A stretch of 5,368 nt of DNA from an uncultured bacterium. Its GTDB lineage: Bacteria; Patescibacteriota; Minisyncoccia; Phycocordibacterales; UBA1006. Shown piece by piece: positions 1 to 4,410 of the stretch. The stretch spans positions 1 to 5,368 of the forward strand of contig CAIQMU010000037.1 in NCBI GenBank assembly GCA_903873095.1. Direction: 5' to 3'. Within the stretch, counting starts at the first letter, position 1. Each line of letters opens with the position of its first letter. The notes below the pieces were generated by a model, which saw nothing but the letters and a program-made list of their open reading frames with translations, was not told where the DNA came from and searched no databases. The position numbers were made by a program, and so were the translations under genes.

Positions 1-17
1 AAGGGAAAAAACACATC

Positions 18-46
18 TTGCATAAACGACATTTAAGGCGTATGCT
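18..46 (+). promoter_or_regulatory. Putative promoter of the winged-helix gene, overlapped by an inverted motif pair
   Basis: TTGCAT (18-23) is separated by 17 bp from TATGCT (41-46). The -10 matches the sigma70 consensus at 4 of 6 positions and the -35 only at 3 of 6, so the call rests mainly on spacing and placement. Transcription would start near base 53, about 33 bases before the first ATG. The inverted AAACGACA pair (22-55) covers the spacer and the -10, as expected for an operator used in autorepression. The -35 word TTGCAT recurs in the promoters at 1248 and 1337. No expression evidence is available. Confidence 0.35.
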
Positions 47-55
47 GTCGTTTAT
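22..55. repeat. Inverted pair of the AAACGACA motif (putative operator)
   Basis: ATAAACGACA (22-31) and its exact reverse complement TGTCGTTTAT (46-55) face each other across 14 bp. These are the first two of 16 copies of the motif in bases 1-1034. As DNA this is a dyad suited to a dimeric regulator; as RNA it is a 10-bp stem with a 14-nt loop. It could equally be the tail of a hairpin belonging to a gene left of the window, since the mirror-image arrangement at 994-1034 follows a stop codon. Confidence 0.7.
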
Positions 56-60
56 AGATT

Positions 61-138
61 TCAAAACGACATCTATAAACGACATATGACATCTATAAAC
101 GACATATCAAAACGACACATGTCATCCATAAACGACAC
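61..138 (+). repeat. Direct-repeat array of AAACGACA, 33-bp period
   Basis: Five + strand copies start at 64, 77, 97, 110 and 130, so the spacing alternates 13, 20, 13, 20 bp and the pair repeats every 33 bp, about three helical turns. Two flavours occur: TCAAAACGACA (64, 110) and (T/C)ATAAACGACA (77, 97, 130). The array crosses the first possible start codon (ATG at 86). If translation really starts at ATG 152, the whole array is leader or operator DNA. The short units without distinct spacers rule out a CRISPR array. Confidence 0.8.
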
Positions 139-982
139 TGGTAAAAAATCTATGGAAACAATAGGTATTTTTCAAAACCCAACGGAAAAGTCATTTTATG
201 CCTGTGCTCAGAAAGTCGAAAAAATTGTCACGGCTATTTATTTAGTGACCGATGTTATGGATGGAGAACTTCCACTTACACGCAGTTTACGTGATAAAAG
301 TTTGGGGCTTTTGGCGACATGTTACGCACTTGTCGATGATATGGTGAGCCCGCGCAGTGTTGCTTTGGGTATTGTAAAAATAGAGGAGGTTATGTCACTT
401 GTGGGTATTGGGCGAATTACACACCATATCTCTGAAATGAACGCTGATATTATCGAAGCCGAGTTATCCAAAGTACGCATGATAATGCTTGGTGAACACG
501 GAATTTTGAACGAACGATATGCGGCGTATAATCGAACAAGTTCAGTTTCACAACCAGTAGTATCACGAGACATTGTTGCAGATAATGTATTTGATCAAGT
601 ATCACGTGAGCGTTCAGTTATCCACAATGTAGGGCGAGGAGAATCAATTTCATTAATCAAAACGACACCTATAATCAAAACGACATTCAAAACGACACCT
701 ATAAACGACATGTCGGAAAAGATTGAAAATCAAAACGACATCAATAAAGACAAAACGACATTCAAAACGACATTTCAAAAAATAACAATTCCTGATCGAA
801 AACATGAAATCTTGGAAATAATAAAAAAGAATAAAAACGCTACAATTAACGATATTAAAATCTTTTTCTCTGACATGAGTGATAAAACTCTTCAAAGAAA
901 TATTGCAAAATTGATTGAGATGAGGTTAATTTCCCGAGAAGGGAATAAGCGATGGGCAACATATTCCGTAGTTAAAAATTAA
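86..982 (+). CDS. Helical protein with C-terminal winged helix; carries its own motif array
   Basis: I do not recognise a named family for the full protein (298 residues). Residues about 28-155 look like a bundle of amphipathic helices. Residues 191-230 are a polar linker of repeated Lys-Thr-Thr and Ile-Asn-Asp words, written by copies of the AAACGACA DNA motif. Residues 238-298 read as a DeoR/MarR-like winged helix: a helix, a turn around ATINDI, a recognition-type helix DKTLQRNIAKLIEMR, then a beta wing ending WATYSVV. The inferred role is a DNA-binding regulator or replication/recombination-type protein acting on the surrounding motifs. The start is uncertain: ATG 86 gives the longest frame but its first 22 residues are repeat-encoded, and ATG 119 and ATG 152 (METIGIF) are alternatives. 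I favour 152 as the biological start, because it leaves the first array upstream. No Shine-Dalgarno is visible for any choice. Six of seven Gln codons are CAA. An iteron-binding plasmid initiator is an alternative, but the neighbours look chromosomal. Confidence 0.75.
   Translation: MTSINDISKRHMSSINDTGKKSMETIGIFQNPTEKSFYACAQKVEKIVTAIYLVTDVMDGELPLTRSLRDKSLGLLATCYALVDDMVSPRSVALGIVKIEEVMSLVGIGRITHHISEMNADIIEAELSKVRMIMLGEHGILNERYAAYNRTSSVSQPVVSRDIVADNVFDQVSRERSVIHNVGRGESISLIKTTPIIKTTFKTTPINDMSEKIENQNDINKDKTTFKTTFQKITIPDRKHEILEIIKKNKNATINDIKIFFSDMSDKTLQRNIAKLIEMRLISREGNKRWATYSVVKN
657..773 (+). repeat. Intragenic array of seven AAACGACA motifs
   Basis: Copies start at 660, 678, 690, 703, 733, 753 and 765, spaced 18, 12, 13, 30, 20 and 12 bp. 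Six have a CA (mostly TCA) just upstream and the one at 703 has TAT. Relative to the gene at 86, the copies at 703 and 733 sit in a different codon phase from the others, giving Asn-Asp instead of Lys-Thr-Thr. The copy at 703 runs into the perfect 10-bp palindrome CGACATGTCG (706-715). The array encodes the linker just ahead of the winged helix. Confidence 0.8.
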
Positions 983-993
983 AAAGGTGCACC

Positions 994-1034
994 AATCAAA
1001 ACGACATCTTCGTATAAGAAATGTCGTTTTGATT
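994..1034. repeat. Perfect inverted motif pair after the stop codon (hairpin)
   Basis: AATCAAAACGACAT (994-1007) is the exact reverse complement of 1021-1034, 11 bases after the stop of the winged-helix gene. The stem can be extended inward by TTC/GAA with one bulged base, leaving a loop of about 6 nt. The right arm contains TTTT but there is no T-run after the stem, so terminator activity is plausible rather than clear. These are the last two motif copies in the window; with the pair at 22-55 they bracket the gene. Confidence 0.75.
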
Positions 1035-1043
1035 TGGTTCGGA

Positions 1044-1130
1044 CCCCCTCTTTTAGAGGGGGCTAGGGGGTGTGTTGTTTATACCCCTCCGCCTCGCAGA
1101 GCCTCGGCACCTCCCCTTATTAAGGGGAGG
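1044..1130. repeat. REP-like noncoding repeat of three G/C-rich hairpins
   Basis: Three stems follow one another. CCCCCTCT pairs with AGAGGGGG over a 3-nt loop (1044-1062). GGGGT (1067-1071) pairs with ACCCC (1083-1087). CCTCCCCTT pairs with AAGGGGAGG around TATT (1110-1130). Between the second and third lie two direct copies of GCCTCG (1091-1096, 1101-1106). The C/G content is far above the surrounding DNA. Such blocks resemble dispersed intergenic repeats that I recall from Parcubacteria and some other phyla; that the same unit occurs elsewhere in this genome is inference. No coding potential is seen. Confidence 0.65.
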
Positions 1131-1141
1131 ATTCTCAATAT

Positions 1142-1173
1142 TTGACAAATAATAAATATGTGTCAATTATAAA
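1142..1173 (+). promoter_or_regulatory. TTGACA/TGTCAA palindrome, possible promoter or operator
   Basis: TTGACA (1142-1147), a perfect -35 word, is mirrored by TGTCAA (1161-1166) across 13 bp, making a regulator-type dyad. A -10 could be AATTAT (1165-1170) at 17 bp or TATAAA (1168-1173) at 20 bp. Neither is ideal, so I am unsure whether this is a promoter, an operator, or chance in AT-rich DNA. A transcript from here would run towards the surface-layer gene. Confidence 0.3.
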
Positions 1174-1212
1174 TTAAGGGTGTAATAAAAGAGGTTCAAA
1201 CGCGTCATCTTG

Positions 1213-1236
1213 TACAGACCGGAATTCGGTACTGTA
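1213..1236. other. Hairpin upstream of the surface-layer promoter
   Basis: TACAGACCG (1213-1221) pairs with CGGT-A-CTGTA (1227-1236) around a GAATT loop, giving nine base pairs with one bulged A. It lies just upstream of the promoter at 1248 and is not followed by a T-run. It may be a structured RNA element of a longer transcript or a protein-binding dyad. No known RNA family is recognised. Confidence 0.4.
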
Positions 1237-1247
1237 GAGCGAAAATG

Positions 1248-1276
1248 TTGCATGCAATTATGGCGTGCGATATAAT
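1248..1276 (+). promoter_or_regulatory. Sigma70-type promoter for the surface-layer gene
   Basis: TTGCAT (1248-1253) and a perfect TATAAT (1271-1276) are 17 bp apart. Transcription would begin near 1283, giving a leader of about 400 nt before the ATG at 1685. It is the best-matching promoter in the 700-bp gap, and the downstream gene shows codon use of a very highly expressed protein. No other candidate gene on this strand lies between the promoter and that ATG. Confidence 0.55.
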
Positions 1277-1336
1277 TTCTCTACTCCATTCGGAACACAG
1301 GTAAATCTAGGCTGTGCATAACATCCGCGAGAGTTG

Positions 1337-1366
1337 TTGCATAGTTTGGGTCATTTGTGGTACGAT
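1337..1366 (+). promoter_or_regulatory. Possible second promoter for the surface-layer gene
   Basis: TTGCAT (1337-1342) is followed after 18 bp by TACGAT (1361-1366), which has an upstream TG (1358-1359) in the extended -10 position. The -10 matches 4 of 6. It is weaker than the promoter at 1248 but uses the same -35 word. A tandem promoter is common for abundant envelope proteins; this one may also be chance. Confidence 0.25.
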
Positions 1367-1457
1367 AGGTTCGTGCTTGTGGATTGCGATCAATTCATTG
1401 TAAACAAAATAAACAGGTAACTTTTATTTTCGTTTATCAATCGTTTTTTATTCGATT

Positions 1458-1530
1458 GGTTGCGAATACGCCACATAAATGGTTGCGTGCGCTTTTTGCG
1501 TCGTTCCTATTTATGTGGCGTGTTCCAACC
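1458..1530. other. Long stem-loop in the leader
   Basis: CGCCACATAAAT (1469-1480) is the exact reverse complement of 1509-1520. The pairing continues outward through one G-U pair to 1464/1525, then after a bulged C1463 through GGTTG/CAACC (1458-1462 with 1526-1530). The total is about 22 base pairs around a 28-nt loop. This is by far the strongest structure of the gap. A small mobile hairpin element or a folded leader domain are both possible. Confidence 0.6.
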
Positions 1531-1604
1531 GACGGGTTGAAAACATTCCGCATGGTGTTTCGCAAGAAATATCATCAAAAAATAAGTCGTACTCATTTTA
1601 TAAA

Positions 1605-1632
1605 CGTCCACCAATAACGTCGACGGTGGACG
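1605..1632. other. Short hairpin in the leader
   Basis: CGTCCACC (1605-1612) pairs perfectly with GGTGGACG (1625-1632) over a 12-nt loop that contains the palindrome GTCGAC. The eight-bp G/C-rich stem lies about 50 bases before the surface-layer ATG and could protect the mRNA or influence initiation. Confidence 0.45.
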
Positions 1633-1662
1633 GAGTTACGCAGTATCTATTCGAAAGAATGG

Positions 1663-1686
1663 ATAATTAAAATTAATTTTAATTAT
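1663..1686. promoter_or_regulatory. 24-bp perfect AT palindrome ending on the start codon
   Basis: Bases 1663-1674 are the exact reverse complement of 1675-1686, built only from A and T. The last two bases are the A and T of the ATG at 1685. There is no Shine-Dalgarno sequence here. As RNA the element could mask the start codon or form an A/U-rich ribosome-loading site; as DNA it could bind a dimeric protein. Chance palindromes are more likely in A/T-only sequence, which lowers confidence in function but not in the symmetry. Confidence 0.55.
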
Positions 1687-3649
1687 GTCAAAAAACAAAT
1701 TTGTGGCATTGGTAGCAGTTGCATTTGCATTCGCATTTGTAGCTACATCAGCCTTTGCAGCAACTTGGGACTTCGGATCTTCAACAATCAAGAAGGGCTC
1801 AATGGGATCATATGCAATGAACGTTCAGACAGCTTTGAATGCTTGCAACAATGCAGGACTCACAGTTGACGGAAACTTCGGATCACACTCAGTAGCAGCT
1901 CTCGTAGCATTCCAGGCATCTAAAGGTCTTACAGCCGATGGAAAAGCAGGAAACATGACAAAAGCAGCTCTTAATAACTGTGGTTCAACATCAACAGGAA
2001 CAACAACAACAACTACAACACCAACAGGAACAACAACTACAACAACTACAACAACAACACCTTCAACATCAGGTCCATTTAGTATCAACAACATCACTCC
2101 AGTTTCTGGATACGTTTCGACACTAGTTGGAACTGGTCAGCAGGACAAAGCTATTGGAGATCTCCGCATCATCACAGGTGCCGGTGGATCAGCTAACTTG
2201 ACAGGTCTTAACCTTAGTTTCTTTAATAAGGCAACAGGTGGAGACTACCAGTTCATCAAGTATGCTCAGAATGTTTCAATCTGGTTGAACGGAGCTAAAG
2301 TGGGAACACTTGATGCTTCACAGTTCACACAGTACAACAACATTTACTCAGCATTCGTTCCTACATCAGGTGCGACTTTGAATCCAAATTCTACGAATGA
2401 TTTACAGGTATCTGTTTCAGCTCTTCCTGTAATTGATTCAGCAAACCTTGGATCAGCAAATAACACATGGTTGTTCGAAGCTGGATCACTCCGATACACA
2501 GACAGTACAGGTTCATTCATGTACTCAGTATCTCCTTCATCTAACTTTGATGGAGCATCTGGTTTGACATCAGGAAACACAAATCCTAATGCATCAGCAG
2601 TATTTGCTGCAGCATCATCAGCTCAGTCAATCAAATTGACAGTTGTTAAGGATGTTAATGATTCAAACGATCATGTCTTTACAGCAAGTGCTACAAGTCC
2701 TACATACGGTCAGCAGTTGGCAGTAATTGACTTGCAGGCTCAGGGAACACCTATCTCAGTTCAGCAGCTCCCAGTTACACTTACTGTTGCTAACACTGGA
2801 ACAGGTTCAACATACCCAGACAAACTCTTGAGTACAATCAAGTTGTACCAGGGATCAGTTTCAGGAACACCTCTTGATACAGAAACAGTTCCATGTTTGA
2901 CTGGTGAATCTGGATGTACATCAGGAAATACTACAGGAACAGTTACATTCAAGAACTTCAACCTTACAGTTCCAGTTAATGGATCAATTGCACTTGCTAT
3001 CACAGGTGACTATGTTCCATTCGAACAGTCAGTGGTTGTTGACGGTGCTTACGCTCAGGTTAACGTAACTTCGGCTAACATCGCAGCTATTCAAGCTTAC
3101 GATCAGAACAATAATCGACTTACTGGTACTACAGCTCTTACAGGCTCAACAACAGGAAGTTTGGTTTACGGTTACGTAAACGGAATTACAGTTGTATCTA
3201 ATGGAACAGCATCAATCAACGCTGCTAGTCCAGGAGGTACACAGTCACACAGTACAGTTACAATGACAATTCCATTCTCAGTATCAGCATTTGGTTCAAC
3301 AGAATACATGGCTGCTACAGCAGATTCAAACCTAAGTAACAAGAATGGAGTTCACTTCTGTGTTGATAATGCTTCTGGTGCTTGCCAGGCAGCGGGAACA
3401 GCAGTTGTTTCATACACAGGAAATGATTCATTCAATAGTACTGGTGGAACATGGCAGATCAACGCTGGACAGACAAAGAACTTTGTCCTCCAGATTACAA
3501 CAACAGCTAACGGTGCAGCTTCATACCGAGGTTCATTGCTTAACGTTGGATATGCAAGTTCAGCATCAGCAGCAGCGTCTGCATTCGTAGACTTCTCAGC
3601 TGGCTTGAGTTCAAACTCATTCAAGACACCTTACGTAGCTGGACAGTAA
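1685..3649 (+). CDS. Secreted surface-layer-type protein with peptidoglycan-binding domain
   Basis: The 654-residue product has a signal peptide (residues 1-25: Lys near the start, a Val/Ala/Phe core, cleavage after AFA). Residues about 35-97 form a peptidoglycan-binding_1 domain, seen in MNVQTALN, LTVDGNFG, SVAALVAFQ and LTADGKAG. Residues 101-129 are a Thr linker with runs of 7 and 10 Thr. The remainder is Ser/Thr/Gly/Asn-rich and beta-stranded, typical of S-layer-like proteins of Patescibacteria. Six cysteines fall in three likely pairs (54/99, 404/411, 559/567), consistent with disulfides outside the membrane. It probably coats the cell, anchored to peptidoglycan through the N-terminal domain. 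Codon use is extreme: 26 of 27 Gln codons are CAG, and TCA, ACA and GGA are frequent, unlike the neighbouring genes, which points to very high expression. It is monocistronic, with a promoter near 1248 and a terminator at 3684. No SLH domain or sortase motif is visible, so 'S-layer' is by similarity of style. Confidence 0.85.
   Translation: MSKNKFVALVAVAFAFAFVATSAFAATWDFGSSTIKKGSMGSYAMNVQTALNACNNAGLTVDGNFGSHSVAALVAFQASKGLTADGKAGNMTKAALNNCGSTSTGTTTTTTTPTGTTTTTTTTTTPSTSGPFSINNITPVSGYVSTLVGTGQQDKAIGDLRIITGAGGSANLTGLNLSFFNKATGGDYQFIKYAQNVSIWLNGAKVGTLDASQFTQYNNIYSAFVPTSGATLNPNSTNDLQVSVSALPVIDSANLGSANNTWLFEAGSLRYTDSTGSFMYSVSPSSNFDGASGLTSGNTNPNASAVFAAASSAQSIKLTVVKDVNDSNDHVFTASATSPTYGQQLAVIDLQAQGTPISVQQLPVTLTVANTGTGSTYPDKLLSTIKLYQGSVSGTPLDTETVPCLTGESGCTSGNTTGTVTFKNFNLTVPVNGSIALAITGDYVPFEQSVVVDGAYAQVNVTSANIAAIQAYDQNNNRLTGTTALTGSTTGSLVYGYVNGITVVSNGTASINAASPGGTQSHSTVTMTIPFSVSAFGSTEYMAATADSNLSNKNGVHFCVDNASGACQAAGTAVVSYTGNDSFNSTGGTWQINAGQTKNFVLQITTTANGAASYRGSLLNVGYASSASAAASAFVDFSAGLSSNSFKTPYVAGQ
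2000..2059 (+). repeat. ACA/ACT trinucleotide tract encoding the Thr linker
   Basis: Two in-frame runs encode 7 and 10 threonines (17 Thr codons: 14 ACA, 3 ACT), separated by Pro-Thr-Gly. The two blocks begin with the same GGAACAACAAC word, suggesting duplication or slippage. Length changes by multiples of three would lengthen or shorten the spacer between the wall-binding domain and the surface domain without breaking the frame. Thr-rich linkers are also common O-glycosylation sites; that is inference here. Confidence 0.75.
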
Positions 3650-3657
3650 TTGTTTAG

Positions 3658-3676
3658 CAAAACGTTATACGTTTTG
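3658..3676. terminator. Small hairpin ahead of the main terminator
   Basis: CAAAACG (3658-3664) pairs with CGTTTTG (3670-3676) over TTATA, 8 bases after the surface-layer stop. It lacks a following T-run and probably assists or precedes the stronger terminator at 3684-3707. The arm CAAAACG resembles the start of the motif found in bases 1-1034 but lacks its ACA end. Confidence 0.4.
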
Positions 3677-3683
3677 AATACTC

Positions 3684-3707
3684 AAAAAACCGCGCAAGCG
3701 GTTTTTT
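3684..3707. terminator. Strong intrinsic terminator of the surface-layer gene (bidirectional type)
   Basis: AAAAAACCGC (3684-3693) pairs perfectly with GCGGTTTTTT (3698-3707) over a GCAA (GNRA) tetraloop. The T6 run on the + strand and the A6 run on the other arm would allow termination in both directions. It separates the abundant surface-layer mRNA from the toxin-antitoxin genes. Confidence 0.9.
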
Positions 3708-3753
3708 GTTTGGAAAAATTATTTTACACATTGAGAATTTCTTTAGTATTTAT

Positions 3754-3784
3754 TTATCAGGAGTTTATCCACGTTTTTTATAAT
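3754..3784 (+). promoter_or_regulatory. Putative promoter of hicBA
   Basis: A perfect TATAAT (3779-3784) lies 64 bases before the hicB ATG. The best -35-like word is TTATCA (3754-3759), 4 of 6 matches but at 19 bp, so recognition may rely mostly on the -10. Transcription would start near 3791, downstream of the surface-layer terminator. Confidence 0.4.
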
Positions 3785-3847
3785 AAATTTGGTCGAAATC
3801 AATTACTAGAGTTTACTCGAAATGATTTTTATTATATGCTCTATTTA

Positions 3848-4069
3848 ATGAAACAGACGATTCATTTTCTAATTACAAAAAGCGATCATTATTATGTTGC
3901 AGAATGCAGAGAAGTTGCAATTTTGACGAATGGAAAAACATGGGATGAATTGGTTGCAAATATTCGTGAAGCAACAGAGCTTCATTTTGAAGTAATGAAT
4001 GAACATTCTGTTGGAAAATCAGAACGACCGTTAATATCGGTTAATTTTGAATTGCCACAAATTGCATAA
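3848..4069 (+). CDS. hicB: HicB-family antitoxin, short form
   Basis: The 73-residue product has the HicB partial RNase H-like fold pattern: a first strand TIHFLITKSDHYYVAEC, a second strand VAILTNGKTWDEL, then the helix ANIREATELHFE. HicB antitoxins bind and block the HicA RNase and usually carry an extra ribbon-helix-helix or helix-turn-helix domain that represses the operon. Here the protein ends about 30 residues after the helix (PLISVNFELPQIA), so I see no such domain. I chose ATG 3848 because it gives the normal family start; ATG 3836 would add four residues, and a TTG at 3650 would read through the terminator. hicA follows after 2 bases, so the two are almost certainly cotranscribed and translationally coupled. 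Confidence 0.85.
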   Translation: MKQTIHFLITKSDHYYVAECREVAILTNGKTWDELVANIREATELHFEVMNEHSVGKSERPLISVNFELPQIA

Positions 4070-4071
4070 TT

Positions 4072-4314
4072 ATGCCAAAACTTCGAGTCTTAGGGTCCTA
4101 TGAAATCATAGGATTTTTAAAGAAACATGGATTTTTTATTCATCGACAAAAAGGAAGTCATATTATTCTTCAGTGTGAGGTAAAAGGAGAATATCAAACA
4201 CTAACAGTGCCTAATCATTATGAACTTGATCGAGGAATGACAAAGGGAATTTATAATCAATGCAAGAGATATGTTGAACTTGATACATTGGATGAATTTT
4301 TCTATACAGGGTAA
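4072..4314 (+). CDS. hicA: HicA-family mRNA interferase toxin
   Basis: The 80-residue product matches the HicA dsRNA-binding-like fold: a helix EIIGFLKKHGF, then the RQKGSHIILQ strand with the catalytic-type His30 in Gly-Ser-His, then TVPNHYELDRGMTKGIYNQC with the conserved Pro-x-His and helix. HicA toxins cleave mRNA and arrest translation until bound by HicB. Length is normal and the active-site His is present, so the toxin looks intact. The gene lies two bases behind hicB, the reverse of the E. coli toxin-first order; antitoxin-first order is also found in this family. No Shine-Dalgarno is visible, so translation probably depends on coupling to hicB. Confidence 0.88.
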   Translation: MPKLRVLGSYEIIGFLKKHGFFIHRQKGSHIILQCEVKGEYQTLTVPNHYELDRGMTKGIYNQCKRYVELDTLDEFFYTG

Positions 4315-4363
4315 TTTCTTTATTTCTCATTTATCTTCTCTTTATTTTTACTATATCTCGATC

Positions 4364-4372
4364 TGCTATGAT
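4364..4372 (+). promoter_or_regulatory. Putative extended -10 promoter of the secreted protein gene
   Basis: TG-C-TATGAT (4364-4372) fits an extended -10 (TGn plus 5 of 6 -10 matches). The region upstream is T-rich with no good -35. Transcription would begin near 4379, leaving a short A-rich leader of about 30 nt before the ATG at 4411. No terminator is clear after hicA, so readthrough from the toxin-antitoxin operon is also possible. Confidence 0.35.
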
Positions 4373-4410
4373 TTCCTCGGAAATTTTTCCTTGAAATAAA
4401 ATAATAAAAA

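Larger units (their letters stand above)
1283..1684 (+). other. Long structured 5' leader of the surface-layer gene
   Basis: This stretch has no gene I can support but holds a row of inverted repeats. Nested stems CGGA/TCCG and CACAG/CTGTG lie at 1291-1327, directly at the predicted transcript start. A stem of about 22 bp spans 1458-1530, an 8-bp stem spans 1605-1632, and a 24-bp AT palindrome ends on the start codon. It could be a stabilising leader, a cis-regulatory RNA, or an independent small RNA. Checks by eye for tRNA, tmRNA, RNase P and T-box hallmarks were negative. Confidence 0.4.

Noticed and set aside
61..773. CRISPR array
   Set aside because: The repeated unit is only 8-12 bp, spacers are 2-22 bp and partly shared, and no cas genes are present.
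322..895. Two - strand frames opposite the winged-helix gene
   Set aside because: They are shadows; one is just the reverse reading of the motif array (Cys-Arg-Phe repeats).
1191..1205. tRNA T-loop-like GGTTCAAAC
   Set aside because: The flanks do not form a T stem, and no acceptor or anticodon arms can be built around it.
1384..1617. 77-codon open frame on the + strand
   Set aside because: It runs through the long hairpin, has no recognisable motif, and overlaps another frame; it is best read as leader sequence.
1479..1670. 63-codon open frame whose last 45 residues look somewhat protein-like
   Set aside because: It starts inside the hairpin arm, a stop lies directly before its ATG, and its stop is inside the AT palindrome. 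A decayed gene end is possible but unsupported.
1825..3624. Several open frames on the - strand opposite the surface-layer gene
   Set aside because: They mirror the biased codons of the + strand gene (for example poly-Val opposite poly-Thr) and show no domain.
3765..3773. DnaA-box-like TTATCCACG
   Set aside because: It is a single copy with one mismatch to TTATCCACA and no companion boxes or origin genes.
3650..3847. Upstream extension of hicB from a TTG at 3650
   Set aside because: It would translate the intrinsic terminator at 3684-3707 and add 66 residues foreign to the HicB family.
4371..4384. ATTTCC/GGAAAT hairpin followed by T-run, as terminator of hicA
   Set aside because: The loop is only 2-4 nt, the stem is short and A/T-rich, and it overlaps the probable -10 of the next gene.
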